Below, piece by piece: positions 45,016 to 54,477 of a stretch of DNA of 64,000 bases. The DNA lies in the NCBI RefSeq assembly GCF_014217805.1, contig NZ_CP055156.1, positions 4,222,585 through 4,286,584 on the forward strand. Reading direction: 5' to 3'. Under the pieces are notes generated by a model. The model had not been told where the DNA came from. It saw nothing but the letters and a program-made list of their open reading frames with translations, and did not search any database. This DNA is from Adhaeribacter swui (GTDB lineage Bacteria > Bacteroidota > Bacteroidia > Cytophagales > Hymenobacteraceae). A program made the position numbers and the translations under genes. Positions within the stretch are counted from its first letter, which is position 1; each line of letters begins with the position of its first letter.

Positions 45016-48000
45016 TTATTTGAATTTAACGTTAACAGTAAAACCGTACGTTCTGGCAAATGGCAGCGAACCACCTTCTACACCGGCGTAGGTTACTAAG
45101 GAAGAAATGGTGTTTTCCGGATCGATGTTATCGGTATGCTTCATGATCGTAAATAAGTTACGACCAACTAAAGACAGACCAATCGACTGGAATGGTGTTC
45201 TGGTTAACAAAGTAGGAGTAAAGGTGTAACCCAACGTTAACTGACGGAATTTAATAAAGCTACCATCCAGTACCGAAACGGCAGAAACGTTATTGGCTAA
45301 TTGCGGATAGTAAATGTAAGCCGGAACTACTGTTTCGTTTACGCTACCATCCTCTTTTACGCCTTCAGCTACCACGCCATTTTCACGACCTACTAAAGTT
45401 GCTTTGTTTAAGCCCCGAACGTAAGAATAATGCTCGGTTGCCGAAAGCACTTTATTGTTGTATTTAAAGTCGATTAAGAACGACAGGTTGAAGTTTTTGT
45501 AAGAGAAATCGTTATTCCAGCCACCGTACAGGTTTGGTAAACCAGATCCCATTGGTTTTAAATCGCCGCGTAATGGTACACCGTTGGCGCCAACAATAAC
45601 GTTGCCATTGGCATCGCGCTTGTAATCATAGGCCATAACCTGAGCAATAGGTAAACCTTTTACGATAGAGATATTACCGTTTAATGGACGGTAAGTACCG
45701 GTTTGCAACGGCGAAGGATTTTCAGACTGGTCAATGTCTAATACTTCGTTCTTCAGTTTGGTAAAGTTAAAGGAAGTATTCCAGTTGAAGGCTGACCGGA
45801 TTGGGTTACCCGATACCATTAACTCAATACCGCGGTTAGAAGTAGAACCTAAATTAACGGAACGGCTGTTAAAGCCAGTAGAAGATGATAAGCTGGCCGA
45901 AACAATTTCTCCTTCGGTTTTGCGGTCAAAGTAAGTTACATCTAATCCCAAACGGTTATCTAGAAACTTCATTTCAGTACCAATTTCAATTTCGTTCAGG
46001 CTGAAAGGTTTTAAGTTCGCGTTTGGCAGTTTTGAATCGAAAGAACCGCGGGCTACACCGTTGATTGGGTTATTAACGTTGTAGTAAAAAGCAGTTTGGT
46101 AAGGCTGCGCTGGCTCACCGCTGGTTTCGGCGTAAGAAGCCCGTATTTTACCGTAGTTCAAGGCTGGGGTGTTCAACAGATCAGAGAATACAAAGCTAGT
46201 TGAAACCGATGGCGTAAATAAGCTCCGGTTGCCCCGTGGTAAAGAAGAAAAAGTATCGTAACGGCCGGTAGTGCTTAAAGTTAAATATTTGTAGCTGAAA
46301 TCGGCGGTATAATATACTGAAGGGGTTTCTAAAGCGGTATACAAATACTCGGAGTTCCTGGTACGGGTATTGGTTGGCGTATACAAATAAGGCACGATAA
46401 ACTGACCTCCGTATAAACGAGTGCTTTCGGTGTTGTTACGACGGAAGTTACCACCCACACTGGCATCAATCGAGAAATCATCGTTGATGTTTTTGCTGAA
46501 TGATAATAACGCATCGGTGTTTAATTCTAAGCGGGTTCCTTGGTATAAAGCTTCCAGAGAGCCTTCGCCGTTAGAAGAAAATAACGTTCCGTAAGGGTTA
46601 ACGGTGAATCTACGGTCGCTGGAAAAATCGTAACCAACCCGGGCTTGTAACGAAAGAAAATCAAAGAATTGATAACGGGCCGAGATAGCCGAAATTAAAC
46701 GACGACGAGAGATATCATTTTTAAATTGATTTACCACGAACCAAGGGTTAGTAGCGTAAATATCATCGCTCCAAGCGGTTTCTAAACCATTATTCGAAGC
46801 ATCGTAACCTGGAGCCAGGCTAGCCTGATCAACGTTAGTAGCCAGGAAAACAATGTTGTTGGCGTTCATCGGGGCATCGCTCAAATACGGACGGTTTTTG
46901 TCTTTTTGGTCGATGTAGTTCGCCATTAAGTTAAAGCTTAACTTTTTGGTGATTTCGTAAGAGGTATTAAAGTTTACGGTTTTACGATCTAAACCGCTGT
47001 TGCGCAAAATAGACTGGCCATCCAGGTTAGAAAGCGATAAACGGTAAGTTCCGCGGTCGCCACCACCCGAAATAGCTACAGTATTGGTCCAGCTGGCAGC
47101 AGTGCGGTAGAAATTTTCGATGTTATCTTTCACTGCAGAGTAAGGGTGCAATTGACCATCAGACTGAATAGTAGGAACACCATCCAGGCGCTCACCCCAG
47201 GAGTTACGACCAGATAAAGCCGCCGAAGCTACGTCAACGGGTCTTACACCTTGCGTTCCCTGGCCATATTCGTATTGCCAATCGGTATTATCAACCGCTT
47301 TGTCGAACTGTAAGTTGGTATTGTATTCAATGGTAGTTTTGCCTTTTACGCCACTTTTAGTCGTAATTTGAATAACACCATTAGCGGCCCGCGAGCCGTA
47401 CAAAGCCGAAGCAGTAGATCCTTTTAAAACGGTCATGGTTTCGATATCGTCCGGGTTGATGTTACCAATACCATCGCCTTGGTCGGCACCGCCCCACTCA
47501 CCGGAGCTACCCCGGTTGCTGTTATCCATGGGCACACCATTAATAACAATTAAAGGAGAAGAACTACCGGAAAACGAAGTTACCCCCCGAATGTTAATCC
47601 GGGCAGAAGAACCAGGGCCACCGCTGGTACCAGCCACGTTTAAGCCAGAAACCCGGCCTGACAAAGAGTTGGCTACGTTGGCTTCGCGGGCAACGTTTAA
47701 TACTTCGCCGCCTACTTTAGAAACTGAATAACCCAGTTTACGCTCTTCTTTTTTGATACCCAAAGCGGTAACTACCACTTCTTGTAGCGCAGTCGCATCG
47801 CTTTCCAATACCACATTTATTACTGAGCGGTTATTAACTGGAACAGTTTGGTTTTTGTAGCCAATGTAAGAGAAAATAAGACTGCCGTTACCTGGCACTT
47901 CCACGCGGTAATTGCCATCTACATCTGTAATAGCACCTTGCGTGGTACCGCTAATCTGGATACTAACTCCGACCAACGGCGAATTATCAGAACCGGTTAC

Positions 48001-48090
48001 CTTGCCGGTAACCTGGTTACTCTGCGCAAAGCCATATAGTTGGCTCAGTAGCAGCAGTAATGTTAAAAAGGGTAAAGCTTTTTTTAGCAT
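45016..48090 (-). CDS. SusC/RagA-family TonB-dependent transporter
   Basis: A 1,024-aa transporter with signal peptide, regulatory-like domain (NQVTGKVTGSDNSPLVGVSIQISG), TonB box region QEVVVTALGIKKEERKLGYSVSKV, plug (ARINIRGVTSFSGSSSPLIVINGVPM, then STASALYGSRAANGVIQITTKSG) and barrel ending TYGFTVNVKFK. The plug region contains NSNRGSSGEWGGADQGDGIGNINPDDIETM, a short Gly/Asp-rich insert also seen in peptide- and glycopeptide-type SusCs. It is divergent from the fucosidase cluster with about 1 kb between; two palindromic operators lie in that gap. Confidence 0.95.
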   Translation of the reverse strand: MLKKALPFLTLLLLLSQLYGFAQSNQVTGKVTGSDNSPLVGVSIQISGTTQGAITDVDGNYRVEVPGNGSLIFSYIGYKNQTVPVNNRSVINVVLESDATALQEVVVTALGIKKEERKLGYSVSKVGGEVLNVAREANVANSLSGRVSGLNVAGTSGGPGSSARINIRGVTSFSGSSSPLIVINGVPMDNSNRGSSGEWGGADQGDGIGNINPDDIETMTVLKGSTASALYGSRAANGVIQITTKSGVKGKTTIEYNTNLQFDKAVDNTDWQYEYGQGTQGVRPVDVASAALSGRNSWGERLDGVPTIQSDGQLHPYSAVKDNIENFYRTAASWTNTVAISGGGDRGTYRLSLSNLDGQSILRNSGLDRKTVNFNTSYEITKKLSFNLMANYIDQKDKNRPYLSDAPMNANNIVFLATNVDQASLAPGYDASNNGLETAWSDDIYATNPWFVVNQFKNDISRRRLISAISARYQFFDFLSLQARVGYDFSSDRRFTVNPYGTLFSSNGEGSLEALYQGTRLELNTDALLSFSKNINDDFSIDASVGGNFRRNNTESTRLYGGQFIVPYLYTPTNTRTRNSEYLYTALETPSVYYTADFSYKYLTLSTTGRYDTFSSLPRGNRSLFTPSVSTSFVFSDLLNTPALNYGKIRASYAETSGEPAQPYQTAFYYNVNNPINGVARGSFDSKLPNANLKPFSLNEIEIGTEMKFLDNRLGLDVTYFDRKTEGEIVSASLSSSTGFNSRSVNLGSTSNRGIELMVSGNPIRSAFNWNTSFNFTKLKNEVLDIDQSENPSPLQTGTYRPLNGNISIVKGLPIAQVMAYDYKRDANGNVIVGANGVPLRGDLKPMGSGLPNLYGGWNNDFSYKNFNLSFLIDFKYNNKVLSATEHYSYVRGLNKATLVGRENGVVAEGVKEDGSVNETVVPAYIYYPQLANNVSAVSVLDGSFIKFRQLTLGYTFTPTLLTRTPFQSIGLSLVGRNLFTIMKHTDNIDPENTISSLVTYAGVEGGSLPFARTYGFTVNVKFK

Positions 48091-48704
48091 GAGTAAAATA
48101 TTAAGATAGAGAAATGTGTGGTAATAAGGTGTTAAGAAACCAAATTGAACCTTTTACAAGATTCCGGTAGAAGAAATTTAAAGCTGTTTGTACTTATAGC
48201 TTATAAACATGGATGTTTTTGTAGTTTTAAATTTACGAGTAATCAATTATTTTTATCATAGTGTTGTGTTAAAATAAAAGTTGGTTGGTGTGAAATGTAA
48301 GAGTAGGTTAGTAGTAAAAATCAATTAAACCGGATTATAAACCGGCAGACTAGGTTTCTTGTTTTAAGAAGTTTTCATGCTCCGGATGTTAAATAAAAAG
48401 CGGCCTATTTAAAACATAAGCTAAAATGAACACGCGAATTTTATTCAATATTTAGGTTTTTGGATGTGCTGTTAATTTTTTAAGTCGGTTTGGCTAAATG
48501 ATAGTGGCTTTCTGGTAAAAGGCATTCTATTTTCATATTGATTTTTAAAAATAACTGTTTTTACCCGGAATGTTGCTGCACAATTTAACAGCCTTTGGTT
48601 AAGCAAATAAAATAATAATTACTTAACCTTTAAAAGTTTTTTTAAAAATAATTATAAAAATAGAATTGTAAAAGCAAAATATTGGGAATAAAATTAATTT
48701 AGTA

Positions 48705-48750
48705 TGTGTGCGCACACACTTAAATCAATAAAATCATGTGTGCGTACACA
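48705..48750. promoter_or_regulatory. two palindromic operators between susC and the fucosidase operon
   Basis: TGTGTGCGCACACA (48705-48718) is a perfect 14-bp palindrome; ATGTGTGCGTACACAT (48736-48751) is palindromic except at the centre. Their centres are 32 bp apart, three helical turns. They share the ACACA half and central CG with the sites beside the LacI gene. The rest of the 1-kb spacer (48091-49115) is AT-rich without a gene; TAGCTTTG at 48930-48937 is a possible -7 box for the fucosidase gene. Confidence 0.72.
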
Positions 48751-49115
48751 TTTTTAGATTAAATAAGTTTTGTGCTGTTATTTTTTTAAGTAAGTTTAAC
48801 CCGAATTTTAAAGCCATATAAGCAAAATTCAATTTAGTATTTTGCTCCATCCTATTCGTTGTTAATCAAACTGTTTAATGGGAACTGCCTCGTTGGTGGT
48901 AAGTTTTTATATTAAATTATAGATAGGTTTAGCTTTGAATTTCTGTAGTTTAAGGTTGAATTCTACGGGCTTGTAATATTTTACATTCCATTAAGTTCGC
49001 GGGCTGTTGCGCAAGGTAATGGATGGCTTTTGTGGTAAAGAAAGCCGGCTTTCAGCCACCTATTACCTCTGTCATTAAACGGTTATAAAGCACGAAACAG
49101 TTTACCTATTTACTT

Positions 49116-50555
49116 ATGCGCCTATTTTTTACTTTTTTACTGGTAACTTTTTGTTTAAATCTGAGTTGGGGGCAGCAGCATAATACCTCTAAAACTTACG
49201 TAGCTCCTACCGATGCCAAGGTACAGGCCAAACTGGCTCAATGGCAGGATTTAAAATTTGGTTTATTTATGCACTGGGGTACCTATAGTCAGTGGGGCAT
49301 TGTAGAAAGCTGGAGCATTTGCCCCGAAGATGAAGGCTGGACGCAACGCCGGGGACCTTACGCGAGCGATTACAATACCTATAAAAAAGCCTACGAAAAC
49401 ATACGCACCGAATTTAATCCGGTAAAATTTAATCCGGAAAAATGGGTGATGGCAGCCAAAGCAGCCGGCATGAAGTACATGGTATTTACCACCAAACACC
49501 ATGATGGTTTTGCCATGTTCGATACAAAAGAATCGGATTATAAAATTACCGACCCCAAAACTGCTTTTGCCGCTAACCCCCGCAGTAATATTACCAAAGA
49601 AGTATTTAACGCTTTCCGGAAAGAAAATTTTTTATTAGGAACCTATTTTTCTAAACCCGATTGGCACAACGAAAATTACTGGTGGCCTTACTTCCCGCCC
49701 AAAGACCGCAACGTAAACTACGATCCGGCTAAATACCCCGAGCGTTGGCAAAAATTTAAAAATTTTACTTATAACCAAATCAGTGAGTTGATGTCGGGTT
49801 ATGGCCCGGTGGATATTTTGTGGTTGGATGGAGGCTGGGTACGGCCTAAAAACACCATTGATCCTAGCGTAGATTGGCAAAAAGCCATCACTTTTGAGCA
49901 GGATATTGATATGGCCCGCATCGCCAAGATGGCCCGCGAAAAACAACCCGGCTTAATTGTAGTGGACCGCACCGTAGCCGGCGAATTCGAAAATTACACG
50001 ACGCCCGAACACACCGTACCAGACCAACCACTGGATCACCCTTGGGAAACCTGCATGACCATGGGCGATTCCTGGAGTTATGTACCCAACGATAAGTATA
50101 AATCAACCAATCAGCTTATTCAATTGCTTGTTAAAATAGTATCCCGCGGCGGTAATTTCCTATTAAATATTGGCCCCAGCCCGGAAGGCGATTGGGCGCC
50201 GGATGCATACCAGCGGCTGGAACAAATTGGAAATTGGATGAACGTAAACGGAGAAGGCATTTATAACTCCCGCTCGGTGGCCCCTTACGCTTATAAAAAC
50301 ATTTACTACACGCAGTCAAAAGATCAATCCGTTATTTACGCTTATTATTTATCCGATAAAGAACAGGTAAACTTACCCGCTACCCTGGAGATTCCTCTGG
50401 ATAAAATTAATCAGGTAAAAAAGGTTAGTTTGTTAGGCTCTCCGGAGAAATTAAAATGGCAATATCAAGGTAATAAATTGCGGGTGCAAATACCCGGTAA
50501 GTTGCAGAAAAACAACAACCTAAAACAAGCCGCCGGCTTTAAAATTGAATACTAA
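49116..50555 (+). CDS. alpha-L-fucosidase, GH29
   Basis: A 479-aa secreted glycosidase. Signal peptide MRLFFTFLLVTFCLNLSWGQ, then the GH29 barrel: KFGLFMHWGTYSQWG near residue 47, MVFTTKHHDGFAMFDTK (122-138) with the substrate-binding His pair, and VDILWLDGGW with Asp238 as the likely nucleophile. The C-terminal 110 residues form the beta-sandwich domain common in the family. It releases alpha-L-fucose from glycans. It leads a plus-strand run with ROK, CBM9-like and glycosylasparaginase genes, which points to fucosylated N-glycans; the linkage (alpha-1,2/3/4/6) is not readable from the sequence. Confidence 0.94.
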   Translation: MRLFFTFLLVTFCLNLSWGQQHNTSKTYVAPTDAKVQAKLAQWQDLKFGLFMHWGTYSQWGIVESWSICPEDEGWTQRRGPYASDYNTYKKAYENIRTEFNPVKFNPEKWVMAAKAAGMKYMVFTTKHHDGFAMFDTKESDYKITDPKTAFAANPRSNITKEVFNAFRKENFLLGTYFSKPDWHNENYWWPYFPPKDRNVNYDPAKYPERWQKFKNFTYNQISELMSGYGPVDILWLDGGWVRPKNTIDPSVDWQKAITFEQDIDMARIAKMAREKQPGLIVVDRTVAGEFENYTTPEHTVPDQPLDHPWETCMTMGDSWSYVPNDKYKSTNQLIQLLVKIVSRGGNFLLNIGPSPEGDWAPDAYQRLEQIGNWMNVNGEGIYNSRSVAPYAYKNIYYTQSKDQSVIYAYYLSDKEQVNLPATLEIPLDKINQVKKVSLLGSPEKLKWQYQGNKLRVQIPGKLQKNNNLKQAAGFKIEY

Positions 50556-50647
50556 TTTAACTTAAATAATTATTCATTAACTATTTAAATTGTAGAGTGG
50601 GCAGTTAAAGCTGATTAGTGCGGCCAGCTGCTCGATTGGTTTATAGA

Positions 50648-51529
50648 ATGGAAAGAATTATACCCGAAGAAAAAATTATTGGCGTGGATATTGGCGGCAC
50701 CAAAATTCACCTGGGATTAGTGCAGCACGGTACCGTTATCCGGGAAATGAAAATTCCGACTTCTGCCCAATCCGGCAGAGAACAAATTTTAAACGAACTT
50801 ATTCAGGGCATCCAACAATTTATAGAACCAGACGTGCTGGGGATTGGAGTGGGAGTTCCGGGCCTGGTTGACGAAGGGAATGGAGTCGTTTTTGACGTGC
50901 AAAATATCCCGGATTTTACCCAGGTGCCTTTAAAAAAATGCCTGGAGGATTACTTTGCTAAACCTACTTATCTCACCAACGATGCTAATAGTTTTATTCT
51001 CGGCGAAAAACTCTACGGGCGCGCCCAGCCATTTCAGAATGTGGTGGGTTTAACCTTGGGTACAGGTTTAGGCGGCGGAATTATTACCAACAACCAATTG
51101 TATTCCGGCGCTTTTTCTGCTGCCGGCGAATTTGGTTGCATTCCGTACCGCGATAAAACCCTGGAAGATTATTGCAGTGGTAAGTTTTTTATTAATCAGT
51201 TTGGTATTTCCGGACCCGAGATACACGCCCGGGCCATTAAGAACGACCCCAAAGCTTTAACCATTTTGCACCAATTTGGCGAGCATCTCGGCGAAGCCAT
51301 CAAAATAATTATGTACGTGTTAGCTCCTGAAGCCATTTTTTTAGGTGGTTCGGTAAGTACCTGTTATCCTTATTTTAAAGCCGGTATGCAGCTTAGCGTG
51401 GCCCGGTTTCCGTTTGCGCAAATCAAAAAACATGTAATAATTGAACGGTCGCGGATGAACAACGGCGCTATTTTGGGAGCGGCGGCTTTAGTGTACATGA
51501 AAAGCAAAGCGGAAGCCGCTAAAATTTAA
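50648..51529 (+). CDS. ROK-family sugar kinase
   Basis: About 293 aa from the ATG at 50648 (MERIIPEEKIIGVDIGGTKIH); a GTG at 50618 in frame is less likely. The ATP-binding IGVDIGGTKIHLGLV opens it, GIGVGVPGLVDEGNG and LTNDANSFILGEKLYG (with the catalytic Asp in the ND pair) follow, then LTLGTGLGGGIITNNQLYSGAFSAAGEFGCIP. The full Cys-rich zinc motif of many ROK proteins is reduced here: EDYCSG is present but the CxCGxxGC cluster is not. No DNA-binding domain, so it is a kinase, plausibly for GlcNAc, ManNAc or glucose released from glycans by this locus. 92 bp after the fucosidase gene. Confidence 0.85.
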   Translation: MERIIPEEKIIGVDIGGTKIHLGLVQHGTVIREMKIPTSAQSGREQILNELIQGIQQFIEPDVLGIGVGVPGLVDEGNGVVFDVQNIPDFTQVPLKKCLEDYFAKPTYLTNDANSFILGEKLYGRAQPFQNVVGLTLGTGLGGGIITNNQLYSGAFSAAGEFGCIPYRDKTLEDYCSGKFFINQFGISGPEIHARAIKNDPKALTILHQFGEHLGEAIKIIMYVLAPEAIFLGGSVSTCYPYFKAGMQLSVARFPFAQIKKHVIIERSRMNNGAILGAAALVYMKSKAEAAKI

Positions 51530-51596
51530 AATTTTTAAAAGTTACCTGTTCAACCGATTTTATGAAAGTAAGAGTGGACTTTATGCTAAGTAAAAA

Positions 51597-52721
51597 ATGC
51601 GGATTTTAAAGTTATTGCTGTTGAGTTTGTTTGCGCTACCAAGCCCATGGGTGCGCGCTCAAACCTTTTTTAAAGATAAAGAAGCGCTTTTTACCGAACC
51701 TAAACAATACGTAACTTACTTTACGGCACAGCCGCCGCTTATTGATGGTAACCTGAACGAACCAGTCTGGCAGGCCGCACCCTGGTCCGATACATTTATG
51801 GATATTGAGGGGGAGGCCAAACCCAAGCCGACTTACCAGACCCGTTTTAAAATGCTATGGAACGATACCTGTTTGTTTGTGGCCGCCGAATTACAGGAAC
51901 CACAGGTATGGGCAACTTTAAAAAAACACGATGCCATTATTTACCACGACAACGATTTTGAGATTTTTATCGATCCGGATAACGATGGCCGGCATTACTA
52001 CGAAATAGAAGTAAACGCCTTTAACACCCTATTTGATTTATTCCTGGATAAACCTTACCGCAACGGCGGCATAGCGGTAATTCCGTGGCAGGCCGAAGGT
52101 TTACAATCCAGGGTGCAGGTGCAAGGCACCATTAACCAACCCCAGGACACCGATAAAAGTTGGACAGTGGAAATGGCAATTCCTTTTCGGGCCATTGCCA
52201 AAAACAATAAATCCTTTACCCCCCAAGACAAAGACTTTTGGCGGATTAATTTCTCGCGGGTGCAGTGGGATGTATTCGTAAAAAATAACGCTTACGTAAA
52301 AGTAACCAATGCGCAAGGCAAAGTTAATCCGGAGCATAATTGGGTTTGGTCGCCGCAGGGTGTTATTAACATGCATTTTCCGGAACGCTGGGGTTATTTA
52401 TTCTTCAGTCGGCAAGCAGTGGCAGAAGAAACTACCCCTGCATTTGCTTTGCCTTACGCCGAGAAACAAAAAAAATATTTATGGTACCTGTATTACCAGC
52501 AGCGGGAGTACTACCAAAAACACCAGCACTATGCCCGTTCTTTTTCGGATTTAGGGCTGCCGCAAAATTCATCCATCAAGATTGATGATAAATTAAATTA
52601 CTTTAAATTAGAGACCAGCACGCACCAGTTTATGGCTTATGTAACCGGCCCGGATGCCGTTACTTACACCATTAATCAGGACGGGTACATTCAAAAACTT
52701 TCCCCTAAAAAAGGACCATAA
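51597..52721 (+). CDS. secreted CBM9-like carbohydrate-binding protein
   Basis: A 374-aa protein with a signal peptide (MRILKLLLLSLFALPSPWVRAQ) and one CBM9/DOMON-like domain at about residues 40-245: AQPPLIDGNLNEPVWQAAPWSDTFMDIEG, KMLWNDTCLFVAAELQEPQ, HDNDFEIFIDPDNDGRHYYEIEVNA and WTVEMAIPFRAI. The last 100 residues are basic and Tyr-rich with no recognised fold. Such proteins bind sugars or sugar-like ligands without known catalysis. It lies 67 bp after the ROK gene and 116 bp before the asparaginase, all on one strand, so it is probably part of the same glycan operon. Confidence 0.85.
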   Translation: MRILKLLLLSLFALPSPWVRAQTFFKDKEALFTEPKQYVTYFTAQPPLIDGNLNEPVWQAAPWSDTFMDIEGEAKPKPTYQTRFKMLWNDTCLFVAAELQEPQVWATLKKHDAIIYHDNDFEIFIDPDNDGRHYYEIEVNAFNTLFDLFLDKPYRNGGIAVIPWQAEGLQSRVQVQGTINQPQDTDKSWTVEMAIPFRAIAKNNKSFTPQDKDFWRINFSRVQWDVFVKNNAYVKVTNAQGKVNPEHNWVWSPQGVINMHFPERWGYLFFSRQAVAEETTPAFALPYAEKQKKYLWYLYYQQREYYQKHQHYARSFSDLGLPQNSSIKIDDKLNYFKLETSTHQFMAYVTGPDAVTYTINQDGYIQKLSPKKGP

Positions 52722-52837
52722 TTTTGAATTTTTTAAATTTTAGTTCGGCCAGGTCATTCCGGAAGTTTAATTGCTTGCCAAAGGCTGGTGTTAGTGTAAA
52801 ATCTTGTTTTGTTTTCTGGCTTTAACCTTTTTGTATT

Positions 52838-53869
52838 ATGTATTTAGATAGCCGCCGTAAATTTTTAAAAGCCTCGTCGTTGGGCATGTCGCTGTTTGCC
52901 CTGGACCGGAGTGCTCTTGGCCGCACTTTAGCCGAAGAATCCGCAGCGCCCACCCAACCCATTGTAATATCTACCTGGGATTTCGGGATTCCGGCGAACC
53001 AGGCTGCCTGGAAAATTTTAAACAATGGCGGGCGTGCTTTGGATGCCGTAGAAGCCGGCGCCCGCGTACCCGAAGTTGATTTAAATAACCACAGTGTAGG
53101 GCGCGCAGGTTACCCCGACCGCGATGGCCACGTAACCCTGGATGCCTGCATCATGGACGAACAAGGTAACTGCGGAGCGGTAGCGGCTTTAGAATACATT
53201 GATCATCCGATATCGGTGGCCCGTTTGGTGATGGAGAAAACCCCGCACGTGTTTTTGGTTGGCGAAGGGGCTATGCAGTTTGCTTTGGAAAACGGATTTA
53301 AAAAAACAAAGCTACTCACCCCCGAATCGGAAAAAGCCTGGAAAGAATGGTTAAAAGATGCCAAATACAAACCCACCATTAACGTAGAAAATAAATTATA
53401 CCAGCCCGTTGATAAACTGCCCGGCAATAAATTTAACCACGATACCATTGGCATGTTGGCTCTGGATGCCCAAGGTAACTTGTCGGGGGCTTGTACTACC
53501 AGTGGCATGGCTTTTAAAATGCGGGGCCGGGTAGGCGATAGCCCCATTATAGGCGCGGGCCTTTACGTAGATAACGAAGTAGGCGGCGCAACCTCTACGG
53601 GAGTAGGCGAAGAAGTAATCCGGAATGTAGGCAGTTTTCTGGTGGTAGAATTAATGCGGCAAGGCTACTCTCCCGAAGCTGCTTGTAAAGCCGCCGTTGA
53701 CCGGATCATTAATAAAAAGCCAGCTAAAGCCAAAGAAATTCAGGTTGGGTTTTTAGCTCTGAACAAAAAAGGGGAATACGGCGCTTACGCTATTCAAAGC
53801 GGTTTTTCGTATGCCGTGTGCAATGGGCAAAAGCAAGATTTGCTTCTTAAGAGTAAAAGCACTTATTAA
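52838..53869 (+). CDS. N4-(beta-N-acetylglucosaminyl)-L-asparaginase
   Basis: A 343-aa Ntn hydrolase of the glycosylasparaginase family. Export by Tat is suggested by SRRKFLKASSLGMSLFAL. Family blocks are ISTWDFG, NGGRALDAVEAGARVPEVD, SVGRAGYPDRDGHVTLDACIMD, and the self-cleavage site NHDTIGMLALDAQG, where Thr203 becomes the catalytic N-terminus of the beta chain; GRVGDSPIIGAGLYVDN and GATSTGVGEEVIR complete the active site. It splits the GlcNAc-Asn link left at the end of N-glycan breakdown. With the fucosidase upstream this makes N-glycoprotein or glycopeptide use the best reading of the locus. Confidence 0.93.
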   Translation: MYLDSRRKFLKASSLGMSLFALDRSALGRTLAEESAAPTQPIVISTWDFGIPANQAAWKILNNGGRALDAVEAGARVPEVDLNNHSVGRAGYPDRDGHVTLDACIMDEQGNCGAVAALEYIDHPISVARLVMEKTPHVFLVGEGAMQFALENGFKKTKLLTPESEKAWKEWLKDAKYKPTINVENKLYQPVDKLPGNKFNHDTIGMLALDAQGNLSGACTTSGMAFKMRGRVGDSPIIGAGLYVDNEVGGATSTGVGEEVIRNVGSFLVVELMRQGYSPEAACKAAVDRIINKKPAKAKEIQVGFLALNKKGEYGAYAIQSGFSYAVCNGQKQDLLLKSKSTY

Positions 53870-54054
53870 TTATAAAGGATTACTTTTAAGCCTAGGTTGG
53901 ATGCTCTAATTCATGCGTACTTTTAGCTCAAAGTAAACTTAAAATTGAAATGTTTTATGATTAATTTTAAAAAATAACCTTTTTGAATATAATTTGTTCT
54001 TACTTATTCATTTATTTACCATTCTATTCTCCAATTAAAACAGGCCGGTAGTGT

Positions 54055-54456
54055 ATGAGCAAGATAAATTGCGTATTACTGATTGATGACAACGAAACAA
54101 CTTCTTTTATCAACCGCTTACTCATTGAACGATTAAATATTACGGATCAGTTATTATCGGTGCAGGATGGTCGGGCGGCATTAAGTTTACTGCAAGACCG
54201 TTTAAACAACGGCGAGGCTTTACCCGATTTAATTTTATTGGATATTAAAATGCCGGGCATGGATGGCTTCGAGTTTTATTCTACGTTTAAACAACAACCA
54301 GAATATGCGTCTTGCTTTACCGTAATGCTTACTACGTCGCAAAATGCCCGGGATCTGGAGCAAGCAAAGGCTTTAGGTATTCCATATTTTTTAACTAAGC
54401 CGTTAACCCCGCAAAAGTTAAACGATATTATTAATCTGCACACGAGTAGAAAGTAA
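54055..54456 (+). CDS. single-domain response regulator (CheY-like)
   Basis: A 133-aa receiver domain and nothing else. The acidic pair is Asp11/Asp12 (LLIDDNETT), the phospho-acceptor Asp63 (LILLDIKMPGMDG), the switch Thr in LTTSQ near residue 93, and Lys115 in FLTKP. All catalytic residues are intact. The insertion NNGEALPDL before the acceptor is common in Bacteroidota PAS-kinase partner regulators. No kinase is adjacent; the nearest is the broken one at 12.9-16.6 kb, too far away to assume pairing. Without an output domain it probably acts by protein contact or phosphotransfer. Confidence 0.93.
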   Translation: MSKINCVLLIDDNETTSFINRLLIERLNITDQLLSVQDGRAALSLLQDRLNNGEALPDLILLDIKMPGMDGFEFYSTFKQQPEYASCFTVMLTTSQNARDLEQAKALGIPYFLTKPLTPQKLNDIINLHTSRK

Positions 54457-54477
54457 GCCGTTGTAAAAGCAAAAATT

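Noticed and set aside
45009-45074. Longer start of the third SusD
   Set aside because: It would overlap susC and hide the lipoprotein signal that begins at 45008.
48091-49115. Small gene in the 1-kb susC-fucosidase gap
   Set aside because: AT-rich DNA with stops in all frames; only operators and a possible -7 box are supported.
54055-54456. Cognate pairing of the lone response regulator with the split kinase
   Set aside because: The two are 37 kb apart with no shared promoter motif; pairing cannot be claimed from the sequence.
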